64,000 bases of DNA, taken from positions 227,469,127-227,533,126 of the forward strand of contig OV884056.1 of NCBI GenBank assembly GCA_930367215.1, read 5' to 3'. The stretch is from Pollenia angustigena (taxonomy: Eukaryota; Arthropoda; Insecta; Diptera; Polleniidae). A program made the translations under genes and the position numbers. A model generated the notes under the pieces. It ran no database searches. It worked only from the letters and a program-made list of their open reading frames with translations, and was not told the DNA's origin. Below, piece after piece: positions 22,801 through 33,198 of this stretch (position 1 is the first letter of the stretch; the number at the start of each line of letters is the position of its first letter).

Positions 22801-23136
22801 AATAATAACGAAGTCAATACCATAATGCCAGTTAAACGTACAGGCACCCGCACCGGTGGATCTCACATACATTTGTGGCAATTTCTGAAAGAACTTTTAG
22901 CGGCGCCCCACATCAATGGCACAGCCATACGTTGGATTGATCGCAGCAAAGGCATATTCAAGATAGAGGATTCAGTCAGAGTGGCCAAGTTGTGGGGTAA
23001 GCGCAAAAATCGTCCGGCCATGAATTATGATAAACTATCACGTTCCATACGTCAATACTATAAGAAGGGTATCATGAAGAAGACAGAAAGATCACAAAGA
23101 TTGGTATATCAATTTTGTCAACCATATCATATGTGA
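9799..23136 (+). CDS. Ets98B: Ets98B (D-ets-4/SPDEF-class ETS transcription factor), four coding exons
   Basis: The joined exons 9799-10864, 14231-14391, 22397-22550 and 22625-23136 give 1,893 bases (630 residues plus stop) with all junctions in frame (phases 1, 0, 1). Order of domains: Q/N/T- and S/P-rich N-terminus (1-290), an acidic/helical linker, a Pointed (SAM) domain at about 352-425, an Asn-rich linker, and an ETS domain at about 543-625 ending five residues before the C-terminus. That layout, and the phrases LHAHLEIWK and NRPAMNYDKLSRSIRQYYKK, are typical of the SPDEF/Ets98B class, nuclear factors binding GGA(A/T)-type sites. Introns are 3,366, 8,005 and 74 bp; the long ones are loaded with transposons. 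The start is chosen at the first ATG after the acceptor. An upstream coding exon cannot be excluded. Confidence 0.93.
11330..12520. repeat. dispersed repeat R2, copy 1
   Basis: Shares long phrases with the block at 39882-40770: CTCATTCACTCAGGACC, AAAAAGTACCA-type strings, and GATAGAT(G/T)G(G/T)GTGACAAA near its 3' part. The copy at 12046-12250 is interrupted by a small hAT element. No open frame looks coding. Confidence 0.6.
12046..12250. mobile_element. hAT-type MITE, 205 bp, with 8-bp TSD
   Basis: Ends are CAGTGATAACCA and its complement TGGTTATCACTG, flanked on both sides by GTTTAAAA (12038-12045 and 12251-12258). An 8-bp duplication with CAGTG ends fits the hAT superfamily. The related repeat at about 40695-40720 reads TATTGGTTAAAAAGATAGAT without the insert, so it serves as an empty site. 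No coding capacity; probably mobilised by a hAT transposase elsewhere. Confidence 0.88.
12655..13050. repeat. palindromic SINE-type repeat with B-box-like motif
   Basis: Two copies lie head to head. The left (minus) arm runs to about 12853 and the right arm from about 12897. Read outward, each contains a GTGGTGCAGAGTGTAGAAC-like A box and a B-box-like CGAGTTCGATCC (complement at 12768-12779; the right arm has CGAGTTTGATCA). Each then has the AATTTTAATTAATTTKATGTTG tail followed by CCTTTCTTCA. That tail is shared with the 563-bp SINE units at 41615 onward, so two different heads share one tail. Confidence 0.6.
13100..13667. mobile_element. terminal-inverted-repeat element, ~568 bp
   Basis: Left end TCAAATTTTCGGGAGAGTGC, then GAGATAAGGTCATGATGGCT. 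The right end is the diverged complement, with CATCATGGCCTTATCTACC, then TTAAAGCACCCCCCAAATTG. The interior repeats AAAGCCAT(A/C)ATGGCCTTAT-like motifs many times in both orientations. It also includes a GCAGAAAAACTTTAGTATGC phrase related to the module near 1430-1550. No coding region. Confidence 0.6.
14231..14391 (+). CDS. Ets98B: Ets98B coding exon 2: Pointed/SAM core
   Basis: Encodes residues 356-409. It is spliced with the single G of exon 1 to give DPSAWSTNQVHAWLRSTLQQ and then ELLQLTEDEFIKRIPE, the central helices of the Pointed domain (compare the DPxxW...VxxWL...GxxLxxLxxExF pattern of ETS-family Pointed domains). The acceptor is TTTCTTTAG ending at 14230 and the donor is GTAAGT at 14392; the exon ends in phase 0. 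It is too short to appear as a long open frame and is supported by motif plus splice signals. Confidence 0.92.
16253..16389. mobile_element. near-perfect hairpin MITE, 137 bp
   Basis: Arms of about 47 bp are almost exact complements. The left begins ACTGCCTGTTTTTAGAAAAC, then GTAAGCAAGTGAGTGAG. The right is TCTCACTCACTTGCTTACG, then TTTTCTAAAAACAGGCAGT. The single real difference is one GTGA unit more in the left arm. The low divergence between arms suggests a recent or still folding-prone copy. A degenerate relative may be at 2751-2892. Confidence 0.85.
17593..18350 (-). pseudogene. Tc1/mariner-type transposase pseudogene
   Basis: Read on the minus strand: FSDEAQFHLSGFGNKQ (first catalytic Asp, about 18330-18280), TVWCGLWAGGIIGPYFF, LAVTVNGVRYREI, CFQQD (second Asp, near 18040), a small deletion and frameshift at about 18025-18040, then LLRNEFNGRVISR, GDVNWPPISFDLTPL and FFFWGYLTEKVY. 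It ends GGHLADILFHT near 17725. The third catalytic Asp, expected after DLTPL, is Val (GTT). Allowing for the deletion, about 41 residues separate the second and third positions, suggesting a DD41D-type mariner. It lies in opposite orientation inside the piggyBac-like element. Outer ends of the insertion were not resolved. Confidence 0.8.
18409..18965 (+). pseudogene. piggyBac transposase C-terminus, decayed
   Basis: Several frames must be combined. Recognisable pieces are a FFTSLPLL-like region (SNIFLHTLSLL...LQLHKNG, about 18438-18500), LDAAMVYARNLH near 18655-18690, EKVVTNAQEMAKRMESF near 18775-18830, and the C-terminal cysteine-rich domain CEAK...CTKCKF..HPKACFAHFH (about 18870-18945). 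The Cys/His spacing of that last block is the part of piggyBac transposases that binds zinc. Stops and frameshifts are numerous. The TTAA-flanked ends of the surrounding element support the assignment independently. Confidence 0.7.
21121..21880 (-). repeat. interspersed repeat R1, copy a (inverted)
   Basis: Opens TATACCCTCATTTAAACAGG, then GAGGGTATAACGCGTTTATG. It contains a TGTCTGGCAGGCTGGCTGTC and a TTGTGCCCACAAACCATCTT phrase. Matching phrases in the same order occur at 45712-47105 and, in the other orientation, at 33536-33770 and 34341-35040. Short frames here are repeat-derived and not genes. Confidence 0.6.
22397..22550 (+). CDS. Ets98B: Ets98B coding exon 3: end of Pointed domain and linker
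   Basis: Encodes residues 410-460 plus one base of codon 461. It starts CGSNLHAHLEIWKLTY, the last helix of the Pointed domain; an LHAHLxIWK string is characteristic of the SPDEF class. It continues into a Met/Asn-rich linker ending NNGMEEDTE. The acceptor is GTTTTAG ending at 22396 and the donor GTAATT at 22551. Confidence 0.92.
22625..23136 (+). CDS. Ets98B: Ets98B coding exon 4: ETS DNA-binding domain
   Basis: Encodes residues 461-630. An acidic start (EEDDFLNN) and an Asn/Thr-rich linker precede the ETS domain, which starts at HLWQFLKELL (about residue 543), has RWIDRSKGIFKIEDS and KLWGKRKN, then the recognition helix NRPAMNYDKLSRSIRQYYKK (589-608) with the two arginines (600 and 603) that contact the GGA core. 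It ends RLVYQFCQPYHM and TGA. Intron 3 before it is only 74 bp and its acceptor has an A-rich tract before the AACAG, so it is weak but gives the only in-frame junction. Confidence 0.95.
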
Positions 23137-23620
23137 TCTGAAATTAAAGCAGAAAAATGGAATGAGGAAAAAACAAAAATTATTGTTTGTTTTAAAGATT
23201 TCCAAACAGAGTTGTAAAGGAATGTGTAAAAAAAAGACATTATTTATTTTTAGTAATTTATTTAAATTATTTATTTATTTTAAATTATTTATTTTAAATT
23301 ATTTATTTTAAATTATTTATTTTTAAATATTTATTTATTTCAAAACTATTTATTATACTTATTTATTTTATTTATTAAACATAATTATATTTGTGTTAAA
23401 ATAATTTTTTAAAGAAACATTTACTGTGTTTAAATATTTATTTACTTATAATCTTTATTTATTGAAAAGAAAATCATTTCTAATCGTTTTAGGTGATTTT
23501 GACATTTGTGCGAATATTAGTTTTAAGTTTAATTTATTTATTTATTTATTGCTATTTATTTATTTTAAACTGTTAATGGGATTGATTGAATGGCATGAAA
23601 ATTTGTAAAACTATTTATTC
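23137..23620 (+). promoter_or_regulatory. Ets98B: Ets98B 3' untranslated region with AU-rich tract
   Basis: From about 23240 the sequence is dominated by overlapping ATTTA and TTATTTA units (for example TTATTTATTTTAAATTATTT repeated). In mRNA this would form a dense AU-rich element of the kind that drives rapid decay or translational control. ATTAAA hexamers at about 23374 and 23791 are possible poly(A) signals; no canonical AATAAA was seen close by. The transcript end is not determined. Confidence 0.55.
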
Positions 23621-24030
23621 AAATTCGTTTTTTTTTTTTTTAATCTGTGCTTCAAAGTTATTTTGTAAATATTAGAATTGTTTTTAAAAAATATTTAAGA
23701 TTTACAACAAGTTTGTCAAACGAATTTTCTATGATATTTTAAAATTTTAGCAAAAATATTTTTTAAGAATTTTATAAAATTGAAACCGAAAATTAAAGTA
23801 AGTTTTTTTTGAGCTCCAAAAACTATTTTCAGGCACCTTTTAATTTATTCCTAGTTATAAATTTGATGATTTTCTAAATTTTTTTTTTTTTTTTTTTTAT
23901 GAGGGTTTTTGACAGAAACAGTACCTACGAGAAAGACATAAACAAAGTTTGAATGAAATTGTAAATGGCTATATATTGAGGGCTCAATTTTAAGTCGAAA
24001 AACTTAGTTTTGCATGCTAAGTTATTTTTT

Positions 24031-24878
24031 TATACCCTTCACCGAAGCTAAGGGGGTATATATAACTTTGTCATTCCGTTTGTAACTGCAACAATATTGA
24101 TCCTACGCCCTATAAATTACATATATTCTGGGTCCTTATGAACAGCGAAGTTAAAATCCGGTTGTCCGTCTCTTCTTCCCCCCCCGTCTGTACATTTGTT
24201 TACATACACTACCATAATGCCCAATATGATTTTCGTAATCAACCTTCTTTATTATTTCATCTATTTAACGAAAGAATTGCTACTTAAAAACTCGCCAAAA
24301 AAAAATAAATCTACGGTATGACAACACTTCCTACACTTAAAGAAAACAAACACACATACATGGTACAAACCATTTTGGTGAATATAGGCCCCTATGACGG
24401 ACGGTTCACAACTAAAATAAGTTGATATGTAATTTTTGTATTATGGTTTAAAACTTTGCTATATTGCGGTGAACCAAAACATCAAAAATGTTTACAACTC
24501 AACTGTGTTGACTTGTGAACCGTTAAATGGACCATATTTCATTTTAATCATATTCAAAATACGTTCCTTCATGGTTCAGTTGTCTAGTGGGTTTGTTTAG
24601 GTTAGAAACTGTGAGTCCCCTGGTTCAAATCTTGGTTTTTCAAAAAGAAAATTTTTTTTATTTTTTGTATGTTCTTAAAACGATTGTTAAAAAAAAATAA
24701 CCAGTTTTGCGCTTTTTAAATTAAATTTATAATGAAATGTTTGTATTGTAAATATGTATGTATGTATATGTAAAAATTATTGAGTTTTTGTCTAGTTGCT
24801 CCGTATTCTGCTCGCACCATGGTGAAGGGTATATAAGATTCGCCACAACCGAATATTGCACTCTTACTTGTTATACAT
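24031..24878. mobile_element. interspersed element with TATACCCTTCACC ends
   Basis: Left end TATACCCTTCACCGAAGC and right end CACCATGGTGAAGGGTATA followed by TAAGATTCGCCACAACC. The text after the left end (TTTGTCATTCCGTTTGTAAC, then a CTATAAATTACATATATTCT phrase) closely resembles the abundant fly DINE-1/INE-1-type elements regarded as Helitron-related; that link is an inference from memory of the family. Another right-end fragment flanks 44642-44697. A tRNA-like segment sits inside at about 24573-24635. Confidence 0.55.
24573..24635 (+). repeat. tRNA-like segment, possible SINE head
   Basis: GGTTCAGTTGTCTAGTGGGT resembles the D-arm/A-box of a Glu-type tRNA, and CTGGTTCAAATCTTGG about 30 bases later resembles the T-arm/B-box. 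The acceptor stem and anticodon arm are not convincing. It is therefore not a functional tRNA gene. Confidence 0.4.
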
Positions 24879-26720
24879 AACTTTGCATTAGATTAGCCGA
24901 TCAACACCAACATTTGATAGAATTTAAGCTTAACGAATAATACTCAATTTAAGAATGTCAATTTCAGAACTTGCTTAGTCGGCTTAGCTTGTCTTAGAAT
25001 TGAGCTAGCAATACATTAATTTACTGAAAAATTCCTTTTGTTAATACTATGATCCAAAATAGTTTTCGAGCAATCCAGGATTCCTAAAAAGAGTTTAACC
25101 ATTTTCAGATTTTAGCCCATAAATTTTACAAAAGATTTAAAACAATCTCTTAAGTTAAACTGACTTAAGGCAGAAAAAATTCCATACAGAATCGTTCTGT
25201 TACTTTATTTCTAATAAAATTTGAATTGATTGTCGATATAAACTAATCTTTTTTCCATTAAGCTGTTTTTCTTATTCCAACTGAACGCTTTGTCAAAGTC
25301 ATAAAGAGGTGTTGACTTAATACGTAATGATTCAACGACATATATTTGATTAATGTGATAACCAAATTTACTTTAAAACACTTGATGTTCTGAAAAAAAA
25401 TTTCAAAGACATAATGTGAACCTCCGACAATATTATCTGTATTCTATTTCGAAACCTGTGGGCATTCCGAACTTCGTGACTAAATCAAGGGGAAAAAATG
25501 CATCTCTTACGCAACATCTTGAATATTTCCCTCCGTTCTATTTGGTTCAAGCCGCGGACTAAGCTAAATAAAGTTTACCTTAAGTGCAGTTCTGTTAAGA
25601 AAATTGTAGGGAGGCCAAAAATTGCCGCTAGGTCTGACCCTAAGAACGAAAATATTTCCTAAGCCAAACATCTCTTTTATTAGAGAAGACCAAGCGAATA
25701 ACTGATTTCAATTTTCAAGCCTATAAAATACTTTAAGAATGGCATAACCATAGCCATATAAAAAAACTGATCAAACCATTCTTATGGACAAAACTAAACT
25801 TAAATGTCCCTTTTCATATGTCATAATGCCATAACAAAAAAAAAAACCAATTAAACTTTGGTTTTTTCCATAAGAATAAACATCTGTTACGGATATGACA
25901 TTACTGCCTATGCGCCTTTAAAGTTAAATTAGTCATCGGACTGAATATGAATAAACTATCTTACTGTTTAATTTAAATATTTCTAGAAAACTAAGCAAGT
26001 CCTGAGAAAATCTACGTCCCTATTTGATTTCCCTAATGAAGATAGATTTACAGTTTCAACAGCTTAATATCGAAATGTATAAAACGACGTTTTGCATTTT
26101 AACGACATCAAGCTTTATTTGAGGTTCTTGATATTCGTAGCTTCCGCCCTACCCTTTAAATTTTAATATAAATCTGCGAAAGTCATAAAGCCATTCTTGT
26201 CCTTTTTAGCGCTTTTTATGAGCTCATAGAAAAGCAACTAAAACCGATAGTGCATGGATAAATTTCCAATATCTAAGGCTAAAATAATTAATATCTTCAC
26301 ATCTTAAAATACAAGACCAAGATATTTCTTTTCTTTTGTTTAGTCTTTTAGGTTATCCTCTTAAAACATTTTACGTAAAATTCATAGGATTGTTGAGAGA
26401 ATAAACATGTTGCGCTCTACCAAGGCGAATTCATACAGGTGACTGCATCAAAGAGAGAGCTATGCTAACTGTCCCTTTTTTTGTATGAAGTTATATGTAT
26501 TCTAAAAGTCAAACTTCATACAAAAAAATTTACTCTAATGTGATCACTTGTATGTATTCCCATTGATATCTAAAATTACTCGGTTTACTTGTTATTTGTG
26601 ACTATAAAAAGTTCTGAGTTTAGAGCCTTTTAGAGGTTTTAGTTCTGTGAAGCCCAAGGTTGTCTAATGGTTTTTATATATAAAATTTTCTTTAAAACTC
26701 CATTCATGTAGAAGTAATTT
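24879..26720. other. non-coding, nothing recognised
   Basis: AT-rich sequence of slightly more even composition than its surroundings. No frame longer than about 60 codons, no inverted ends and no shared repeat phrase were found by eye. It may be distal 3' flank of Ets98B. Confidence 0.4.
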
Positions 26721-27048
26721 ATACCCAGCGGTAAAAAGCAGTAGTAAGCAGGCCTTCTGGCAGCCCTTGTTTCTCAGACACAAGGCCTTAGAACCCCATT
26801 TCATACACATACAATTTTACACACGATGTCCTAGCCAGCCAAGTCCTCTGCGTGTCGTTCTTCAACAGGCCTGATAAAAGGCTTTCTACAGCAGACCTGA
26901 TTAATTAATAAATATGTTATTGGTTAATACGTTAAAAATTCACACATTACACAACCGTCTCGGCACAAAATTTGTTATATTCACTTTTTTATTTAAAGTT
27001 TTTGTGGTTTTGTCTTAAGAAAGCCTCCAAAATTTTGCCGCTGGGTAT
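26721..27048. mobile_element. short inverted-repeat element, 328 bp
   Basis: Ends ATACCCAGCGGTAAAA and the complement TTTTGCCGCTGGGTAT, with one mismatch. The interior has AGGCCTTCTGGCAGCCCTTG and CAACAGGCCTGATAAAAGGC phrases but no open frame. Flanks are TTT/TTT, so the target duplication cannot be fixed. Confidence 0.65.
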
Positions 27049-28466
27049 TTACTCGTATTATATGTTGCAAATACAATTACAAATAACATTATAATATAAA
27101 ATACTGAGGCATATAAACAGAGCACCTATAGCTCGATTAAGTAATACAGAATAAAGACTTTAGTGGAACCCGAACCCGCAATTCTCACAGCTACGATCTT
27201 ATCTATCTGAGCAAAAAACAAACATTTAAATAAAAAATAGTTCTTTATGAAAAATACCTTATACATTTTAAGTAATTAATACACTCAAAATATTATGTAG
27301 TTTAATTCAAACGAAAATTCATTTTAAACAAATTAAAATTCATTTAAAAAACGGACCATTTACATTTCATTTAAAACAAATGATTTTTTCATTAATTTCT
27401 AAATTTTTTATTTATTGAACATCATATTCCTTAAAATTGAATAGTTTTTACTTGTAAAAAATATATTTAAACGACAAAAATTAAACTACATAACAAAATA
27501 AATACGGAAAACATTATTTTTTGGTAGTTTGTTTTTTGCATAACAAACATAAATGTTAAAAAATAAAATTATTCGTAAAATAACTATATTTTTATTCAAT
27601 TTTAACAGTACGGAAAACGAATTTAATAACCAACTGTAATAATTTTATGAGTGTAGAGAATTTAAAAATTCCAAGACGTTCAATCGTTTAAATGAAAAAG
27701 TCATCATTCAGACATGCAATTTTTGTTGCTGCATTTTTTTAAAATACTTCTTTAAGAAATAATTTTTTACATTATTTTTAAATTCTAGTTTTGCTATTTT
27801 ATATATCAATAAAAGTACACCTACAACAAACCTTAAGTAGAAAATTGAAAATCACAAAAAAAAACAGAATTGCAGAGCACATGCAGCTGTGAACTCCTTC
27901 ACAATCTTCTCACCTATCTCACCCAAAAGTTCAAGAAAACAAAAATTTAAAGTCTTGACAAAATTGTTCAAAATACTTTTTTAGCACAGATCAAAACCAA
28001 TAAAAATAACTTAGTGAGTTATACTCAAGTAAATTTTCAAAGTTGTTTAAAATAAACGACTTTTTGTATCACTAATCGTAAAATGTAAATATTTAATTAA
28101 ATCACCACAATAACACAAATGTAAAAAAAACCAACAACAATTATTTATACAACCAAATGTTGCAATTATAATATTGAAAAAAAAAAAAAACATATGTATA
28201 TCCATGATATACCTATACATATATGTATAAACACATACACACATGAAAAATATTAATATTATAACAAGTATAATTAAATTAAAAGTTCTATGAACTATTT
28301 TTTTTTTTAACAAAAATCACTGCAAGTGTCTAAAGAAATCAATGATTTAAATTAATGGAAATAATTTATTTAAACAAATCTTAAAATTATTGCAGATGAT
28401 TTCCAATGCAAAGTGAAATTCTGCCATAAAACTCAATATTTTATTAGTTCAGAATAATTTAGAAAA
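27049..28466. other. non-coding AT-rich stretch
   Basis: No coding or repeat structure recognised. The frame at 28047-28313 on the minus strand is made of poly-A/T and (TACATA)-like simple sequence and is not considered a gene. Confidence 0.4.
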
Positions 28467-29340
28467 AAAATATTTATTTATTTAAAAAAAAAAAATATTT
28501 ATTAAATCATTTATTTATTTAAGTTTTTATTTATTCAATAATTTATTTATTTATTTATTTAATAATTTATTTGTTATATTTCTTTTTTTATTACAATAAC
28601 GAAAACTGGTGTTGGTAATTTATCTGAACAAATCAAAGTAAAATGGAATTTAATACAATTGGGGACTTATTTATTTAATAAATTAGTTTTTAAGGAACAA
28701 CAACAAACAACTACATGTTTATTTATTTAAGTAATTATTTATTTTTTTTTTTAAATATTTATTATGCTATTTATTTTCATAATTTATTTAATTTATTTAA
28801 CAAATCACTAAGAAAAAACGAACTTAAGTGCATTTATAACAATAATTGCCACTTAGTTTTATTTAATGTTTCACTTTGTTTTAATTAAATTTATTTTTTT
28901 TTTATTACTAAATATTTATTGAGCTTAAATTTATTGCCAAACTTTTACAAATTCTTAAGAAATTGTAGAATTAAAAAAAAAACTTTGCAATGTAACAACA
29001 ATTTCTTTGTGCCTAAATATTTATTAATTCATTTATTTTGTTTTAATGATAAACAAAAATTTATTAAAATGTTTTAATTTATTTTTGCTTTTATTATTTA
29101 TTTTAGTCTAAGATAATTTTTTGATCACCAGATCCTTAATGTTAAACATACTCATTTTATTTCTAGCAGCCCCTTCTCTACAGATCCTTTATTCTGTCTT
29201 AAAGGGGAAACGCTAAAATTCTTTTCTAGAGTTTATTTATTTAAATCAATGAAATTCTTATTTATTAATTTATTTATTTATTTATTCATTTGATTATTTA
29301 TTACTTAATTTATTTATTTGCAAAACAAAAATGTAATAAC
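28467..29340. repeat. second ATTTA-rich tract
   Basis: Dense TTTATTTATTTA units recur for almost 900 bases in several clusters (near 28470, 28545, 28730, 29270). Composition is like the tract immediately 3' of Ets98B. It could be simple-sequence expansion or an untranslated region of a long isoform; nothing in the sequence decides. Confidence 0.5.
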
Positions 29341-32300
29341 TACAAAAAAAAAAAAATTAATAAAAAGATATGTTGACCAATGTCATTTTCAAAGACTTCT
29401 TTATTTGTGATTTTCATTACACGCCGTCTTCACGGGACATTGCTATGTTCAAACAACACATGAAATTGATTCGTGAAAGCTTCAAACAGCGTTGTTTTGA
29501 AACATGTTAACATACGGGCTGACCACATCAAAGAACATGAATAAATTATGCATTAGCTCATCAGGAGGGGATGTTAAAGTGCTGTGATTTGAACTATAAA
29601 TGCATACAATTGATGGCTTAAAAAGCAGAGAACTGCAAGAAACAAAGGTTAGAAAACATAAGTTAATTAAAGAACTTAACACTTAATACTAATCATAACC
29701 CCAAATTTCCGGGTATCAATTGCAACAACAACTTTTAAGCTCAGTTAGTGGAAATTTTTGTTTTTTCACTTGTACTATTAATTGTAAGCCCCTCAATTTT
29801 AATAAGAGCCATTAACTATTCATTAGAGCCACATACTATTCATTGAAGTTGGGGCTTTTGGAGATAATATCATTTACTTTTTAGGGATACCAACAACTAG
29901 AGAAATCAACTAGATAAACATCTAGCGACCCTGTATATAGATAAGATTTCTAGAGTACTAGGTACGGGTATATTATAGAGTTGTGAGGCTAGCTTTAGTT
30001 TAAGGAAACCAAAGTATTATTTTATGCTATATAAATAAGTTGTCGGCGTTTGAACAAAAAATAGCTTCCTGAGTCAATTTACCGATGCCCGTCCACCTTC
30101 TGGCAGATTGGTTACAAAGCTAGCTAGACAGCTGGCTGGATCGCTGATGTAATATCTGACTGAATAGCAGTTCAGTAATTTAATAAAATTCACATTTGGA
30201 GGATTTTATGTCAAGTGACCCAATTTTTAAATCGATGTCTTCCGATTTGGATGAAATTTTTACCAGACAGCCGCTGTCTCTCTTAATGTATTTTTCCATT
30301 GGGCCAAGTTCGGCATTTTGTGAGGTCGTTGGATTATCTTCCACTACGCAAATGAAGATCCAACAACTTTGTATTATTTAGGACACTTGTTGCAAGTGAC
30401 TTTATTTTTTAATTTGTGTTTTGGTAAAATAATTTCAAGCCGAGCTCATTCTGAAAGATAATTTTATAATTTAAAACAATCAGATCAGGCTGAATATAAT
30501 ACAATAACAACTTGTTTACTTATATGATATGGTTTATGTAAATCAATTACTTATTTATTTTAGCTTTTTGTTAATTTGTAACGTATTAACCCGAGAGTAA
30601 AAAAATCGCATATCTTGATAATTTTTTAACGTTTGATTTAATATCGAAACAGCTGATACAACTGTTTGTTAAAGATGTATTTTATAAGAAAATAAAATAT
30701 AGTTTTGAAATGCTTTCAGTGCTCAACGTGGAGCTATGGCTTCATTATTTTTTAACTTTCCTAAATTTTGTAAAAAATCATTAAAAACGTATGAAAATAA
30801 ATTAAATTCGTAGCTTTTATTGATCGATTACTTGACATTAATTAATCAATTTATTCGTTATTCGAAAATCGCAATTTTTAAATTATTCGAACAAGAGTTT
30901 TTTTTTTGTTTTTGTTTGATCGATTAATCGAATTATTCTTAATCAGTTGACAACTCTAGTTGCTATTGCTTATTGGAGGGCGCCAATGACGTTTTAAGTA
31001 CTCTAAGCTCTCAGAACTTGTTTGGTGTCTGGTGCCATTCGGAGACCCTCCGATAACTCGCTGATTGTCTGCGACTGTATTAGCAGTTGATCCGCATATC
31101 TATGGACCTTTCCAATTTCCGCAACATGTGGATGCAGCCGATAGCAGCTAGCTGTGCTTCCTTAAGTTGTTGAGTAAACAACAAACTTCAACAAGACTTT
31201 TAATCTTATTTTCGTTTATTTTGCTACTACACTCCCGATACTGGGAATACTTTTCTATAACGAATATTTTAACGATAATTCAAAAGTCTTTATAACAATT
31301 CCTCAGGCTTAAATATTCCTTAAGTTAATAAACAAAAAAAAAAAAACAAACAAAAAAAAGGTTTAATATAACGGACACACTTACTTACATAAGTATGAAC
31401 ACATCAATTTAAAGGGTAAAATATCAGTTGACTAATTTGGTGTTTTTCAATAACCCCAGTTTCGAAACTAAACCCCAAATGATAACTTTTATACTTTTCA
31501 ACAACAAAGTTTTTCTTATTTGGGCTTAGAACCCCAAATCTGGCAGCCCTGCCAGCAACAACGACTATAATACCATACATATTCTTTTTACCCTGCATTC
31601 GATGAGTTATAAATAAATACGATTTTTCAGTTTAAAAATAATTCAACAATTCACAAAGTGTTCCAGATTGGAAGTACTAACGTATTATTTTGGGATAAAT
31701 TGCACTGTTGATAGCCTCTTTTATCACATATGAATAATGACAAAGAAAAGTACAAAAATATTTTTTTTATATGACGTAAATAAATAAATAATAAAAGAAA
31801 AATAAAACTTCAAAATTATGAACTGAACATAACTAAAAATATTAGCACACTTAAAATAACTACTTAGGTATTAAATTTGTATTGGCATATAAGATTTAAA
31901 TATGAAAAATAAAATTAAATTCTTACGACAATCATAGAACTGTAGCAAATACAACCAATATGACAAAATAGAACACTTTGTGCATTGCCTAAATATTTTT
32001 CAAATAACAAACCTTAAACTTAATTACTTTTAAAGCCTTGAATTTAGTAAAAAAAATCGAAAATAACCTTTAAAAAATAGTAAAATTTATAATAATAACT
32101 TTGGATTGTTTTTGTATTACTTTTAAGTAATCCCAATTATTTAAGACTTATTGTAATTTGTAATTATTGCGATCTCTTTTCTAGCAAACACGATTATTGT
32201 AGTTTACCAGATATGCTAGATTTTAATAATTTTTTTGAGAGTAATTTAAGTTTTTTAAATTAAACTTCTTTGCAATTTTTTTTTATTATTTAATTTGAAT

Positions 32301-33198
32301 CCTAATGCAATACGATGGTATGAATAATTCTCATTTGAAACGAATTTAATCAGAATTGAAATTTAATACAATCGTTTCAACAATCAAATATATTTTGCTT
32401 AAACTTACAAATTTTTAATCGTATTTTTAATTTTATCTTTTTGCAATATGTAATACGAGTTTACAAAAATTGCAAATGCTAGTAGAATAATATTTTGTTG
32501 TAGTGAAGGAAGTATGTTTATATGACACATGTATGTGTTTATACATGTATGTATATATTTGAAAATATTCCTTAGGAATTGCATACATTTGCACATATTG
32601 ATTGATTCTTTTCTAAAGAAAGTAATTTAATCTGCAACACAAATGCCATGTCAGATCACATATACAATCTCAAACATTTATGCATACCCTGCAAGCATTT
32701 AGAAAATGTTCGTTATATTCCAGTTATCGAGTGTTACTCTTTTATCGCTTCTAAGCGATTAAAAGAAGATTATAAACATTTTACACAAACAAAATACATT
32801 GCTATAGTATTTTCATTGTTTGATTAATTCTTCTTAGCCACTTCTTGATGACGATAGTAAGAAGGGAACGCACATTGCATAATAGAGAGGGAGAGTGTTT
32901 GTTTTATAAAATAAACATGTTTGATGTTTATTGTTTTACTACTATTACGACTACAGCTTCAACATTATTTTTATTTTTAAGTTACTAAAAAAATCCTAGA
33001 ATTTCAAAATTTACAAACATTTTCTATCATTAATAAGAGCAGGTGAAAAATCCACTTTTCGTTGAAGTAAATACTTTATATAATTTATGTTTATCAATTT
33101 TAATTAAAAATTTCACGAGTACTTCCGATACATTAAGTTTTTTTTTTTTTTTTGTTGTAATTCAGAAAGCGTCAATTGTAATTCAGATTAGCGTCAAT
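29341..33198. other. non-coding, faint repeat debris
   Basis: No gene. Around 30040-30150 phrases like GATGCCCGTCCACCTTCTGG and GCTAGACAGCTGGCTGG look like a decayed R1 copy. Just before 33199 there is GTCAATTGTAATTCAGATTA, a short unit repeated again at 34261-34335. Confidence 0.45.

Noticed and set aside
22608..22881. Antisense frames rich in Leu/Val/Ile opposite exon 4 of Ets98B
   Set aside because: They are the complement of the Asn/Thr (AAT/ACA) codon runs of the real exon.
24573..24635. Candidate tRNA gene
   Set aside because: A- and B-box-like strings are present, but there is no acceptor stem pairing or credible anticodon arm.
28047..28313. 88-codon minus-strand frame with a hydrophobic start
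   Set aside because: Translation of poly(A)/(TACATA) simple sequence; composition explains the hydrophobicity.
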